Origin: Nostocales cyanobacterium LEGE 11386 | Lineage (GTDB): Bacteria; Cyanobacteriota; Cyanobacteriia; Cyanobacteriales; Nostocaceae | Assembly (NCBI GenBank): GCA_015207155.1 | Contig: JADEXK010000014.1 | Location: 33,892-97,891 of the forward strand | Direction: 5' to 3' | DNA length: 64,000 bases | Part shown: in pieces, positions 28,339 to 37,162 of the stretch | Layout: each line of letters opens with the position of its first letter | Position numbering within the stretch: the stretch's first letter is position 1 | Notes under the pieces: model-generated | What the model was told of the DNA's origin: nothing | The model's input: only the letters and a program-made list of their open reading frames with translations | Database searches by the model: none | Position numbers and translations under genes: made by a program

Positions 28339-29433
28339 TCATAAATACCGTGATAAAACTTCGGTGGTAGCAAGTCCGGTTTTTTCCCAAGTAAATTGAT
28401 TTGCTCTATTGATACCTTGAATGGAAAGGCGCGATCGCAGTTCTAAATCCTCAGCTATCATCTGCATCGCCTCGGTAATTTCTGCGGTGTTGTAGGGATT
28501 GATTAAAATAGCTGCATCGCCAGCAACTTCTGGAAGAGAGGAGAGGTTAGAGGTAATTACCGGCGTACCACAAGCCATTGCTTCTAGGACAGGGAAACCA
28601 AAACCCTCCCAGAGACTAGGGAAGACAAGAGCGATCGCCTCATTAATAATTTTTGGCAATTCGCTATGAGATACATAGTTGAGAAACTTCACTTGGTGAG
28701 TTATCCCCAGTTCTGCAACCTGCGTTTGCAAAGCTGGTGTATAACGCGGATCGATGGGGCCTGCTAGCCATAGTTCGTATTCGCCTCTGTTTGGTAATGC
28801 AGCAAAAGCAGCAATTAGGCGATATAGATTCTTATGAGGGTCATGTCGTCCAATGTAGAGGAAATAATTGCAGGTAGGTAGATTGAGAAAACGAAAGTGA
28901 GTGCGATCGTGAGCGAGGGGAATGGGGGTAATTTTGTGGGCGGGAATTTGGTAAAAGTCGATAATATCCTTTGCTGTAGCGTGGGAATTACAGATAATGT
29001 GTTGGGATTGTTTAAGGACTTGGGGAATATAGTAGCGATGGTATGGTGTCAACGGTGAAAAGCGTTTGGGAAAGCGTAACGGTATTAAGTCGTGAGACAT
29101 GACGACAAAACGACAGTTACCATAAAGCGGTGCTTCCGGTAGAGGGGAAAACAACAGCCGTGATTTTAGTTGGTGATAGATTTGCGGTAGTTGAAACTGT
29201 GTCCAGATCAGGCGATCGCAATGCCCTTTTGTGCCTTGAGCAGGAGTAAGATTATTTGGGACTGGGTAGCAATTAAATTCCGGGTATTTCTGTGCTGTTA
29301 ATAGAGTGGGTTCTAAAGATTTTAAATAAGGAAAAATATTTTGAGCATAGTTACTAATACCTGTTGGTTGAGGTAAGAGAATGGATAAGTTAATAATTAA
29401 TTGATGAGAGTCAAAATTATCTAAGAGTTTCAT
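28339..29433 (-). CDS. Glycosyltransferase, GT4 family
   Basis: This 364-residue retaining GT-B enzyme transfers an activated sugar during surface-polysaccharide synthesis. The N-terminal Rossmann half begins [20 protein letters not shown], with a Gly-rich donor or acceptor loop. The C-terminal half carries [19 protein letters not shown] (near residue 195) and the GT4 nucleotide-sugar signature [21 protein letters not shown] (residues about 270-290, with the conserved Glu-x7-Glu). It is the last gene of the long minus-strand island. Its ATG shares one base with the stop codon of a glycosyltransferase remnant upstream (TAATG), evidence that another transferase gene once preceded it. The sugar transferred cannot be told from sequence. 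Confidence 0.88.
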   Translation of the reverse strand: MKLLDNFDSHQLIINLSILLPQPTGISNYAQNIFPYLKSLEPTLLTAQKYPEFNCYPVPNNLTPAQGTKGHCDRLIWTQFQLPQIYHQLKSRLLFSPLPEAPLYGNCRFVVMSHDLIPLRFPKRFSPLTPYHRYYIPQVLKQSQHIICNSHATAKDIIDFYQIPAHKITPIPLAHDRTHFRFLNLPTCNYFLYIGRHDPHKNLYRLIAAFAALPNRGEYELWLAGPIDPRYTPALQTQVAELGITHQVKFLNYVSHSELPKIINEAIALVFPSLWEGFGFPVLEAMACGTPVITSNLSSLPEVAGDAAILINPYNTAEITEAMQMIAEDLELRSRLSIQGINRANQFTWEKTGLATTEVLSRYL

Positions 29434-29534
29434 TAAATAATAGTTCTATAAGCCTTTAATGTATCTTTCGCCATTCTTGACCAGGAAAATAATTTCGCTC
29501 TTTCTCTACCTTTATTAATTAAATTTTGGCAATA
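29433..29534 (-). pseudogene. 3'-end remnant of a glycosyltransferase gene
   Basis: A 33-codon open stretch without a start codon ends at a TAA overlapping the next gene's ATG. Its translation (LINKGRERAKLFSW, then SRMAKDTLKAYRTII) is the typical C-terminal end of GT4 transferases, where the last helix crosses back to the N-domain. The rest of the gene is missing: upstream there is a hairpin and then the gmd stop. A deletion has evidently joined the tail of a lost transferase to the region behind gmd. Confidence 0.7.
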
Positions 29535-29568
29535 TAAAACCCACCTCACTTGTTTTTTATGGAGGTGG
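29533..29568 (-). terminator. Rho-independent terminator-like hairpin after gmd
   Basis: On the minus strand CCACCTC (29568-29562) pairs with GAGGTGG (29547-29541) and is followed by GTTTTAT. It lies about 30 bases beyond the gmd stop codon. Confidence 0.55.
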
Positions 29569-29598
29569 TATCATCTACAACCTTTAACATCAAAATCT

Positions 29599-30573
29599 TT
29601 AAGCTACGCCGTTGCTCAATTTTTTGAGGTCATAATCAACCATTAATTCAACCATTTGCTGAAAAGGGTGTTGAGGTTGCCAACCTAGTTTAGTGTTAAT
29701 TTTATCAATGGAACCAACTAATTGTACTGGTTCATCAGGGCGATAGAATGCGGGGTCTACTGAGACATAATCTTGCCAATTTAAACCAACGCAGTTGAAA
29801 GCACACTCAACGAGTTCTCTCACCGAATGAGTTTCACCACTGGCAATAATATAATCGTCTGGTTGTTCTTGTTGTAACATCAGCCACATAGCATAAACAG
29901 CATCTTTGGCGTAGCACCAATCACGTCGGGCATCTAAATTGCCTAATTTGAGTTCATTTGCCAAACCGAGTTTGATTTGGGCTGCTGCGTGGGTAATTTT
30001 GCGGAAAACAAATTCTGTGCCGCGTCGTGGGGATTCGTGCGTATAAGTAATACCGCAGCAGCCATAGAGGTTGTATTTTTGCCGATAGTTGACAGTCATC
30101 CAGTGGGCGTAAGCTTTGGCAACTCCGTAGGGGTTACGGGGACGGAAGGCGGTGCGTTCAGTTTGGGGCGATTCGTCGGGTTGACCAAAAACTTCACTAC
30201 TCGATGCTTGATAAAATCTTGCATCCGGTTTGCAGCGACGGATTGATTCTAAGAGACGGGAAACACCAAGGGCTGTGTATTCGGCAGTGAGGGCTGGTTG
30301 AGTCCAAGATAGGGGGACGTAGCTTTGAGAGGCAAGGTTATAGATTTCATCCGGTTGTGAGTCTGTAATTACGTCCATTAAGGAAGATTGATCGAGAAGG
30401 TCACCGGATACAATTTGAACATTATCTGAAAGGTGGCTAATGCGTTCTAAGTTGCTGGTGCTGGAACGGCGGACTAAGCCGAAGACTTGGTAACCTTTTG
30501 TGATCAGAAGTTCAGCGAGATAAGAACCATCTTGTCCGGTTAGTCCGGTGATTAGGGCTTTTTTAATTGTCAT
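29599..30573 (-). CDS. gmd: GDP-mannose 4,6-dehydratase
   Basis: This short-chain dehydrogenase makes GDP-4-keto-6-deoxymannose, the precursor of GDP-fucose and GDP-rhamnose. It has 324 residues. The NADP-binding motif is GLTGQDG at residues 10-16, followed by RRSS (residues about 35-38), typical of Gmd. The catalytic Ser/Glu lie in ASSSEVFG (near 127) and the Tyr-x3-Lys pair in NPYGVAKAY (near 147-155). HESPRRGTEFV (near 185) is a Gmd hallmark. It belongs to the minus-strand polysaccharide island. No GDP-fucose synthase (fcl) gene is seen beside it, so the next step must be encoded elsewhere. Confidence 0.9.
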   Translation of the reverse strand: MTIKKALITGLTGQDGSYLAELLITKGYQVFGLVRRSSTSNLERISHLSDNVQIVSGDLLDQSSLMDVITDSQPDEIYNLASQSYVPLSWTQPALTAEYTALGVSRLLESIRRCKPDARFYQASSSEVFGQPDESPQTERTAFRPRNPYGVAKAYAHWMTVNYRQKYNLYGCCGITYTHESPRRGTEFVFRKITHAAAQIKLGLANELKLGNLDARRDWCYAKDAVYAMWLMLQQEQPDDYIIASGETHSVRELVECAFNCVGLNWQDYVSVDPAFYRPDEPVQLVGSIDKINTKLGWQPQHPFQQMVELMVDYDLKKLSNGVA

Positions 30574-30586
30574 CTGTATTCAATAA

Positions 30587-30998
30587 TTAATATTCTGGAG
30601 CTATGAGTTCTAATGTGGGAAAGTAAGTGCGGTATCGATTAACATCTCTTGTTAACAGCATCATATCCGCGATCGCCGCATGAGCGCCAATATAAAAGTG
30701 AGGTAAAGGCGATCGTTTTGTTCCACCTTTTTGGCGATATTGCACAAAGCATTTTCCCGCCAGAAATCCTGCTTCCCAAGGTAAGTCTAAACGGTGAAAA
30801 AAAATTTAGAGGTAAGATTGCCTCTAGTTCTTCTATATTGTGAAAGCCAATTGAAACTTCGGCATAAATAATGGGGTTAATGTTAAGTTGAGTCTGTTCA
30901 GCATATTTAATTAATTTCTCAGCCGACCAATCAAACCAATTGGCATCTTCTGTGACAACATTAAGAATAATGTTACTGTCAACCAGTATTTCTTTCAT
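30587..30998 (-). pseudogene. vapC: VapC-type PIN toxin, frameshifted
   Basis: The PIN domain starts MKEILVDSNIILNVV with the first acidic residue at Asp7 and has IIYAEVSIGF (Glu47). After LNFF at a run of eight T (coding strand, around 30798) the frame is shifted by one base. Continuing in the next frame gives the expected rest of the protein: RLDLPWEAGFLAGK, then IGAHAAIADMMLLTRD with the other acidic residues, ending at 30587. The total length of 412 bases equals 137 codons plus one base. It is a decayed gene, a slippage-switched gene or a sequencing error in the homopolymer. The frame as read gives a 119-residue aberrant product. The start overlaps vapB by four bases. Confidence 0.8.
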
Positions 30999-31225
30999 TC
31001 ATCTTGTCTAGTTAGTGCCATTATCTCATCGGTAGTCATTTTGACTGTTGCTTTACCTCGCATCCTTTCTACTAGATTTTGAGCAGAAGTGAAGTGACCT
31101 TTAGCTTTTCTTAAGTAAACAGCATCTCCAATAACTTCAAACTCTATTTCCGTATTGGGTAATAGTCCTAGTTTTTCCCGTATTTCTACGGGAATAGTTA
31201 CTTGTCCTTTAGATGTAATTCTCAT
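30995..31225 (-). CDS. vapB: AbrB/MazE-type antitoxin (VapB)
   Basis: This 76-residue protein has a swapped-hairpin AbrB DNA-binding N-terminus: MRITSKGQVTIPVEIREKLG is the classic signature. The C-terminal half (FTSAQNLVERMRGKATVKM) should bind the PIN toxin. Its stop overlaps the start of the vapC gene by four bases, the usual layout for antitoxin-first pairs, and the protein should repress its own promoter. The antitoxin is intact while the toxin is frameshifted. The pair lies within the polysaccharide island, between gmd and a glycosyltransferase, and is probably an insertion into it. Confidence 0.88.
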   Translation of the reverse strand: MRITSKGQVTIPVEIREKLGLLPNTEIEFEVIGDAVYLRKAKGHFTSAQNLVERMRGKATVKMTTDEIMALTRQDE

Positions 31226-31312
31226 AATTTTTGCTGTTAAGTAAGACTTTTCTTACTTTTAGTATTACATGGCTGAACCAGAGAATAAGTGGGACGACAT
31301 AAATAATTCAAG

Positions 31313-31414
31313 GTTTGTAGTGAGGACTTTAGTCCTCACTCTATTTCTTGTGGTTGACGCTGCGCTTACTGCACAGCTTTTTGGCAAAAAAGGGCTAAAA
31401 CCCTGACTACGAAC
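31313..31414. repeat. MITE-like inverted-repeat element upstream of vapB
   Basis: Imperfect 24-base terminal inverted repeats (19 of 24 matched) lie at 31313-31336 and 31391-31414. Each end is itself palindromic (AGGACTTTAGTCCT and AGGGCTAAAACCCT). The middle has no coding capacity. Confidence 0.6.
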
Positions 31415-31482
31415 TTATTTTTTTCATGACCTGAAATAGTGTGATATATTCCCGCCAACTTACTTAACAGAGTAGTAAATCT

Positions 31483-32337
31483 TTAGTGTGTCTTAGTCAG
31501 ACATCGCCTTAAATACATTAACACCCCGTCAAGTTTTCCTAGTGATACTTGAGGTTTGGCAGCAATCAAAATAATTGCGTACACAATGAGCCGAGTGAAT
31601 CTGATTGTTTGTACTGCTAGATTTGTATATTTTTCTAATGTTATTAAATAGCTATATGTACTATATTTAATTTTTAAATAAACATTTCTATTCGTAATTG
31701 AAGAGGGTTGATGAATCGCACTGAAATGCTTGGTTACTGCAATTACATGACCTTGAAGAGCATAGCGTCTACAAAAATCAAAATCTTCATAGTATAAAAA
31801 GTAAGCAGGGTCAAATAAAGGAGCAGCAGAAAATTTCCGTAAATTAATTATTAGGCTACAGCCTGAAACCCAGTCACAAGTAACATAAGATTTATCTATA
31901 TGTGTTAACAAGTCTTCATGAAGAATTGCACCTGTTCTAGGAATAAAGCGACCACCTGCAAACCAAACTTCACCTTTAGGCGTATAAATAATAGTGCCAA
32001 GAATTGATAACTCTGAATGAGAATTAAAAAATATATTAACTTCTGCTAGAAAATTTTTTAGTAAATAAGCATCTGGATTAATTATCCAAATAATTGCTTG
32101 CTTATCTTGATGAAAAATATATTGTATACCTAAGTTACAAGCATTACCAAAACCAATATTTTCTTCAGCATGTATAATCTGCACATATTCACTTTGGATC
32201 TGGTTAAAATCAGTATCTTCGGGAGAATTATTGATTACTAAGACTTTGTAAGCAATATCTTGATTTGCTGGCAATGAATTGATTAATTTAGTTAAGAGAT
32301 GCGTCGAATAATAGTTAACTGTTAAAAAGTAAATCAT
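31483..32337 (-). CDS. Glycosyltransferase, GT2 family (rhamnosyltransferase-like)
   Basis: This inverting GT-A enzyme of 284 residues starts FLTVNYYSTHLLTKLI. It contains NIGFGNACNLGI (near residue 60, nucleotide site), the metal-binding acidic motif in WIINPDAYLL (near 85-93) and the acceptor-side signature YYEDFDFCRR (near 183) with the catalytic Asp. These features resemble the WbbL-type rhamnosyltransferases. Given dTDP-rhamnose genes directly upstream on the same strand, rhamnose is a reasonable donor guess. One hydrophobic stretch near the C-terminus (about 243-260) may anchor it to the membrane. The start overlaps the rfbA stop by four bases, so the two are coupled. Confidence 0.85.
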   Translation of the reverse strand: MIYFLTVNYYSTHLLTKLINSLPANQDIAYKVLVINNSPEDTDFNQIQSEYVQIIHAEENIGFGNACNLGIQYIFHQDKQAIIWIINPDAYLLKNFLAEVNIFFNSHSELSILGTIIYTPKGEVWFAGGRFIPRTGAILHEDLLTHIDKSYVTCDWVSGCSLIINLRKFSAAPLFDPAYFLYYEDFDFCRRYALQGHVIAVTKHFSAIHQPSSITNRNVYLKIKYSTYSYLITLEKYTNLAVQTIRFTRLIVYAIILIAAKPQVSLGKLDGVLMYLRRCLTKTH

Positions 32338-33410
32338 GTCAGTTCAATTTGACAGTCATCACCAATCAAAAACCGTATAGCTTTAGGACGACGGGGGGCA
32401 ATAGTCAATTGTGCGCGTTGCCCAATGACACTATCAATAATGCGCTGATTAATTCCCACAATTTTCGCACCTTCTAAAATTACGCTGTGTTCTAAATCGG
32501 TATCAATCAGCGTTGTATGATTAGCAATGCTACTGTAGGGGCCAATGAAGCAGTTTTCTAAATAACAATTGCTACCAATAACCACTGGCCCGCGAATTGT
32601 ACAATTGATGATTTGAGAATTAGTCCCAATTTGGACTCGCCCAATAATCTGACTTTTGGGATCTACTTCGCCTAAATTAGATGTTTTTAAACAAGTATCG
32701 AGAATCAAACGGTTAGCTTCTAGTAAATCATCTTTTTTACCAGTATCTAGCCACCAACCATATAGCTTACAGGCTACAACTTGTTTCTGTTGGTCTATTA
32801 AACATTGAATAGCATCGGTGATTTCTAACTCGCCTCTCTTTGAAGGTTGGATCAGAGAAATGGCATCATGGATAATAGGGGAAAAGAAATAAACCCCTAC
32901 CAATGCTAAATTTGATGGGGGCACTTTGGGTTTTTCAATTAATTCTAATACCCGCCCTGTATCATCTACCTTAGCTACACCAAAAGCGCTAGGATTAACA
33001 ACTTCACGCAGCAGAATTAATGCTTCTGGTTGTTGTTGGATAAATTCTTGTAAAAAGTAGCTTAAATCACCTTGTTGAATCAGGTTATCACCCAAATACA
33101 TAATAAAGGGTGAATCTGCTAAAAAAGGACGAGCGACTGTAACAGCATGAGCTAGACCGGCTGGCTGGTCTTGTAAAATGTAAGTGATTTTAGCTCCAAA
33201 TAGTTCGCCATTTCCAGTTTTGCTTTGTACCTCTGCGCCTGTTTCTGGACTGATAATGATACCAATATCAGTAATACCCGCAGCAACCATCTCTTCAATC
33301 CCATACCACAAAATTGGTTTATTGGCAACTGGAACGAGTTGTTTTGCGCCTGTATAGGTGAGTGGGCGTAAGCGTGTACCTTTACCGCCGGAGAGAATCA
33401 GTGCTTTCAT
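32334..33410 (-). CDS. rfbA: Glucose-1-phosphate thymidylyltransferase (long form)
   Basis: This enzyme forms dTDP-glucose from dTTP and glucose 1-phosphate, the first step to dTDP-rhamnose. It has 358 residues, longer than the 290-residue RmlA. The nucleotidyltransferase domain begins ALILSGGKGTRLRPLT, with AKQLVPVANKP (Lys site) and LGDNLI. The C-terminal 110 residues form a left-handed beta-helix-like hexapeptide region (IIGRVQIGTNSQIINCTIRG and following repeats). This long architecture is common in cyanobacteria and actinobacteria. It lies six bases from rfbD on the same strand and overlaps the following glycosyltransferase gene. Confidence 0.9.
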   Translation of the reverse strand: MKALILSGGKGTRLRPLTYTGAKQLVPVANKPILWYGIEEMVAAGITDIGIIISPETGAEVQSKTGNGELFGAKITYILQDQPAGLAHAVTVARPFLADSPFIMYLGDNLIQQGDLSYFLQEFIQQQPEALILLREVVNPSAFGVAKVDDTGRVLELIEKPKVPPSNLALVGVYFFSPIIHDAISLIQPSKRGELEITDAIQCLIDQQKQVVACKLYGWWLDTGKKDDLLEANRLILDTCLKTSNLGEVDPKSQIIGRVQIGTNSQIINCTIRGPVVIGSNCYLENCFIGPYSSIANHTTLIDTDLEHSVILEGAKIVGINQRIIDSVIGQRAQLTIAPRRPKAIRFLIGDDCQIELT

Positions 33411-33415
33411 AGTGA

Positions 33416-34300
33416 TTAAGATTTAGAGAACCAGTCTTTGAGCATTAATCTCAGTCTTTGTCGCCAGTGGGGGGGGTAAGTTCCTAAAACTTGTGATATC
33501 TTCCCACAAGCCAGGACAGGATAAGCAGGGCGACGGGCTAAGGTGGGATATTCGGCGGTGGTGATGGGGATAATTTTTTGGGCTGTGAGGGGAAAGCCTA
33601 ACTGTTGGGCTTCTTCAAAAATCGCCACGGCAAAATCGTACCAGCTAATAACACCACTATTGGTATAGTGATATGTACCAGCAATTTCTGGTGTTAATTG
33701 GGGTATCATCTGGGCGATAACATCAGCTATATCTTGCGCCCATGTGGGACTACCAATTTGATCAGTAACTACACCAATTTCTGGGCGTTCTTTACCTAGT
33801 CGCAGCATGGTTTTGACAAAGTTACTTTTGCCAAACGTGCCGTAAACCCAAGCTGTGCGAAGAATAATATGATGGGGATGAGTTTGTCCAATTGCTATTT
33901 CTCCCGCTAGTTTGGTTTTACCGTAAATACCTAAAGGGTTGGTTGCATCAGTTTCTTGGTATGGGCGACTTTGCTGTCCATCAAATACGTAATCTGTGGA
34001 CAAGTGAATTAAAAAACAGCCGAGTTCTTGGCTGGCTTCGGCGATAATTTGGGGGGCTGTAGCATTGATAGCTGTTGCTAGTTCGGGTTCGGTTTCGGCT
34101 TTGTCTACAGCAGTGTAAGCGGCGGCGTTAATGATTATTTGTGGTTGGATTTCTCTGATGATTTGACGCAGGCGATCGGGTTGAGTTAGGTCTATTTCGG
34201 GGCGTGCAAGTGGGATGATTTTATGATTGGGTGCAAGGATTTTTTCTAATTCTTGACCTACTTGACCATTACTACCCAGTAGTAAAATTGATTCACTCAT
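33416..34300 (-). CDS. rfbD: dTDP-4-dehydrorhamnose reductase
   Basis: RfbD reduces dTDP-4-keto-L-rhamnose to dTDP-L-rhamnose with NADPH, the last step of the pathway. It has 294 residues. The dinucleotide motif GSNGQVG is at residues 8-14, the [13 protein letters not shown] segment (near 57-70) is diagnostic, Ser/Thr and the Tyr-x3-Lys pair lie in STDYVFDG and YGKTKLAGE (near 126-134). The protein overlaps the rfbC gene upstream by eight bases and precedes rfbA by six bases, so rfbC-rfbD-rfbA form one transcription unit. rfbB (dTDP-glucose 4,6-dehydratase) is not in the window. Confidence 0.92.
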   Translation of the reverse strand: MSESILLLGSNGQVGQELEKILAPNHKIIPLARPEIDLTQPDRLRQIIREIQPQIIINAAAYTAVDKAETEPELATAINATAPQIIAEASQELGCFLIHLSTDYVFDGQQSRPYQETDATNPLGIYGKTKLAGEIAIGQTHPHHIILRTAWVYGTFGKSNFVKTMLRLGKERPEIGVVTDQIGSPTWAQDIADVIAQMIPQLTPEIAGTYHYTNSGVISWYDFAVAIFEEAQQLGFPLTAQKIIPITTAEYPTLARRPAYPVLACGKISQVLGTYPPHWRQRLRLMLKDWFSKS

Positions 34301-34838
34301 ATACTTTTGCAGTTCTAAATGGCTGACCGTTGCTATCTTTAGCTGATAATATTGGTTGTTCTGTGATCGGCCAATCTATAGCTAAATCTGGATCATTCCA
34401 TAGAATAGTGCGATCGCCTTGAGGTGCGTAATAATCTGTAGTTTTGTAAATAACTTCAGCAACTTCTGATAGCACGAGAAAACCGTGAGCGAAGCCTGGT
34501 GGTATCCACAGTTGATGTTTGTTCTCAGCACTGAGTTCATAACCTACCCATTGTCCGAAGGTAGGGGAGTTTTTTCTAATGTCTACGGCTACGTCAAAGA
34601 TGGTACCAACAATGGCACGAACGAGTTTACCTTGGGGTTGGATAATTTGGTAGTGCAGTCCGCGTAGGACATTTTGCTGGGAAGCCGAGTGGTTGTCTTG
34701 GACGAAGTTAACGGTAATACCCAACTTGTCTACAAATTTTTGGTGATTGTACGATTCCAAGAAAAAACCACGTGAGTCAGTGAATACTTGCGGTTCGATG
34801 AGATAAACTTCAGGGATTTCAGTGGGTATAACTTTCAC
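34293..34838 (-). CDS. rfbC: dTDP-4-dehydrorhamnose 3,5-epimerase
   Basis: This cupin-fold isomerase converts dTDP-4-keto-6-deoxyglucose to dTDP-4-keto-L-rhamnose. It has 181 residues, the normal length. The catalytic His is in RGLHYQ (near residue 61), Lys in QGKLVRA (near 70) and Tyr in [11 protein letters not shown] (near 132). The substrate-binding [16 protein letters not shown] segment is conserved. It is the first gene of the rfbCDA unit. A broken second copy lies 1 kb upstream, on the other side of a toxin-antitoxin-like pair, at about 90 percent identity by eye. Confidence 0.92.
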   Translation of the reverse strand: MKVIPTEIPEVYLIEPQVFTDSRGFFLESYNHQKFVDKLGITVNFVQDNHSASQQNVLRGLHYQIIQPQGKLVRAIVGTIFDVAVDIRKNSPTFGQWVGYELSAENKHQLWIPPGFAHGFLVLSEVAEVIYKTTDYYAPQGDRTILWNDPDLAIDWPITEQPILSAKDSNGQPFRTAKVYE

Positions 34839-34871
34839 GGAGTTGATGCTACTGGTATTGGCAAGAATAAT

Positions 34872-35339
34872 TTAGCACATAACATTTCTCCACGTGTGAG
34901 CTTCAGCAAAGCGGCTTAAATGCTTGACATTTGTAGTTGCGATTACAACGTAACGACCAGGAAATTCTTGTTTAAGTTCTTGCCACTGGCTACAGATAAT
35001 AATGTCAATATCAAGGCTTTTGTTGTCTGCTGTTGGGATACCTTGACTACGAGCAGATGCCCAAAGCGAGGAGGCTTGTATTAATAATGAAGAAGAAACA
35101 GGTAAGAAATCAATTATTTCTCTGATGTTATTTAAATTTTCTATATTTTTAAGATGAGGTTTACGCTTAGTTTCTAAAATTAGGCTTCTTCTTACTTCAT
35201 AATCACATAAATCTGACGAACACACATACACACCTTGAGAAAGCAAGCTGTATAACCACTGCTCACAATCACTTGTTTCACCACCTTTATTGGGATTTAC
35301 AAGTATTCCTAGTACACCGGAGTCAATCAAAACAATCAT
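34872..35339 (-). CDS. PIN-domain protein, probable toxin
   Basis: This 155-residue protein has the PIN fold pattern: IVLIDSGVLGILVNP at the N-terminus (Asp6), an acidic residue in DYEVRRSL (near residue 48) and DIDIIICSQ (near 108), consistent with a metal-dependent ribonuclease. Its ATG overlaps the stop codon of the upstream 128-residue gene by four bases. That layout and the size of both proteins indicate a type II toxin-antitoxin pair with the antitoxin first, but the partner is not a classical VapB. The pair is inserted between the intact and the broken rfbC copies. Confidence 0.75.
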   Translation of the reverse strand: MIVLIDSGVLGILVNPNKGGETSDCEQWLYSLLSQGVYVCSSDLCDYEVRRSLILETKRKPHLKNIENLNNIREIIDFLPVSSSLLIQASSLWASARSQGIPTADNKSLDIDIIICSQWQELKQEFPGRYVVIATTNVKHLSRFAEAHTWRNVMC

Positions 35340-35722
35340 GATTGTGAATATAACTTTTGTCCTGGTGGTCTTTGTGCATCAACTATTTGCTTAAATTCTT
35401 CAAAAAGTTCTTCCCGTTCTCTGGCTTCTTCCTCAGACATATTGTGATGTTTTTCTATACGTTTAGCTAAAAGTGCGATCGCTTTTTGGTTTTTCTGTAT
35501 TTGCTGCTCTTTATCCCATCCTGATTGACTAAAGTTTCCTGTTTTCCCTTTATCTAATTCCAAAATTTTTTTCAAACTTTGAACATCTGATACTTCTAAG
35601 TTAATAGGATTAGGATATCCTTCTAAAATTAGTTGATAATTACTATTGCTATCTGGAATAAGAGCAATAAAACGAGCTATATCTAGTATTTTGCCGCTAG
35701 GTAGTTCTACTGTTGTGTTCAT
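35336..35722 (-). CDS. Probable antitoxin or partner of the PIN protein
   Basis: This acidic protein of 128 residues has no named domain that I recognise. The N-terminal part (TTVELPSGKILDIARFIALIP) is beta-like and the C-terminal half is strongly helical and charged (AKRIEKHHNMSEEEAREREELFEEFK), as in antitoxins that wrap a toxin. I start at the ATG at 35722; a longer frame begins with TTG two codons earlier. It is followed immediately by the PIN gene with a four-base overlap. The similar cyanobacterial gene pairs that I recall support a toxin-antitoxin role, but no direct evidence is in the sequence. Confidence 0.65.
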   Translation of the reverse strand: MNTTVELPSGKILDIARFIALIPDSNSNYQLILEGYPNPINLEVSDVQSLKKILELDKGKTGNFSQSGWDKEQQIQKNQKAIALLAKRIEKHHNMSEEEAREREELFEEFKQIVDAQRPPGQKLYSQS

Positions 35723-35826
35723 GAACAATATTTTATAGTAGTTACATATATATTTTACTGATTTGACTACTAAATTTTGTCAGTCAAACCCAAGAAAAAA
35801 ATAGTACGAAAGTTAACTTATTAGTT

Positions 35827-36151
35827 CGCCTTGAGGTGCGTAGTAATCTGTAGTTTTGTAAATAACTTCAGCAACTTCTGATAGCACGAGAAAACCGTGA
35901 GCAAAGCCTGGTGGTATCCACAGTTGGTGTTTGTTCTCAGCGCTGAGTTCATAACCTACCCATTGTCCGAAGGTGGGAGAACTTTTTCTAATATCTACAG
36001 CTACGTCAAAAATCTACCAACAACAGCACGGACAAGTTTACCTTGAGGTTGGATAATTTGGTAGTGCAGACCCCTGAGGACATTTTGCTGGGAAGCTGAG
36101 TGGTTGTCTTGGACGAAGTTGACAGTGATACCCAGTTTGTCTGTGAATTTT
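35827..36151 (-). pseudogene. rfbC: Truncated, frameshifted copy of rfbC
   Basis: This stretch of about 325 bases is nearly identical to positions 34413-34737 of the intact rfbC. It lacks the first 33 or so and the last 30 or so codons and carries a one-base deletion near 36012 (CGTCAAAAATCTACC against CGTCAAAGATGGTACC). It begins at KFTDKLGI of the protein and has no proper start. It must result from a duplication of the rfbC region, after which this copy decayed. Confidence 0.88.
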
Positions 36152-36358
36152 AGATGCACGTAAGGTGTGCAAGCGTAACGCACCCTAGATTACTTAATTT
36201 TTTTCAGAAATAAAACCGGATTCCTATGTGTTGTATTTTTATTTGTTCATCCAATAAGTCTAAATTGTTTTAGAAAAATATCAAAACACACAAAATCTAA
36301 AACACGGACACATTTTTTAATATTTTAATGTCATCCGTGTTTAAAAGTAATAATTAAG
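36152..36358. other. Spacer with a palindromic repeat
   Basis: GGTGTGC/GCACCC-like dyad at about 36164-36186 (a dispersed Nostoc repeat type) is followed by AT-rich DNA up to the methyltransferase stop. No gene is seen. Confidence 0.45.
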
Positions 36359-37051
36359 TTATTTTCTCCCACTAGCTAGATAATTCTGTATATCATGCCA
36401 ATAGATTAATACACCCTCGCTACCTCCTTCATTAAAATAATGACCATGAGGACCTGGATTTTCTTTTAAGTTCAGAAATCCTCCTTTCTCCGGCTTATCA
36501 CCAATGAAATTAACCTTGATTTTATCGCCCCAACAATCGTGAATTGCTTTATCTACTAAAACATCAGTTAATCCAGAATTTTCTAAATATCTTAGACTAT
36601 AGTCATGAAAAATTATAGCCGCAGGTTTATTCTTCATGCTTTCTACAGCTTTGATATCAGCTATTACTCCGCTATAACGATGATCTCCATCTATCACTAA
36701 CAATGACGGTTTTCTATCACCTATCCGAGTATCAATAAACTGTTGCAAAGTCCCAGTAAAAAATTCTACATTTCTTTCAAGATCCTGCTTTTGCAATAAT
36801 TGTTTTGTGGTTCTAATCATCTCAGGGTCAATATCTATGACGATTAGAGTTTTCTTAATTTCTTGTAACAAAAAAGATAGTTGGGCCGTAAGTCCCCCTT
36901 TATAACAACCTACTTCAATCACACAATCATTTTCATTTTTATCGCCTATATCTTGTAGAATACGAGCAACATCGTTTTGATATTTAGTCGATGTATGTGA
37001 CCAATTACCTGACTCCTGAATTGCTTGAATCAAATTATCTAGAGTTTGCAT
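36359..37051 (-). CDS. Class I methyltransferase-like protein (Methyltransf_24 type)
   Basis: This soluble protein of 230 residues has a SAM-binding core. Motif I is CVIEVGCYKGGLTAQLS (near residues 43-59), the beta-2 acidic end is VIDIDPE (near 73), and LLVIDGDHRYSGV (near 118) and AIIFHDYS (near 145) carry the acidic and His residues typical of this group, which includes O-methyltransferases and CmcI-like proteins. In its place next to the giant glycosyltransferase gene it may methylate a sugar of the polymer; this is inference. It lies about 110 bases downstream of the giant gene's stop on the same strand. Confidence 0.8.
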   Translation of the reverse strand: MQTLDNLIQAIQESGNWSHTSTKYQNDVARILQDIGDKNENDCVIEVGCYKGGLTAQLSFLLQEIKKTLIVIDIDPEMIRTTKQLLQKQDLERNVEFFTGTLQQFIDTRIGDRKPSLLVIDGDHRYSGVIADIKAVESMKNKPAAIIFHDYSLRYLENSGLTDVLVDKAIHDCWGDKIKVNFIGDKPEKGGFLNLKENPGPHGHYFNEGGSEGVLIYWHDIQNYLASGRK

Positions 37052-37162
37052 TTTAAATCTCCTTCATTAATAATCTACTGGAAAGATATAACCCATCCAA
37101 ATACTGCGGATAGGTTGTCTTTTCTCTAATTATTTCATTTTAACTTTCTTAATCATATAAAT

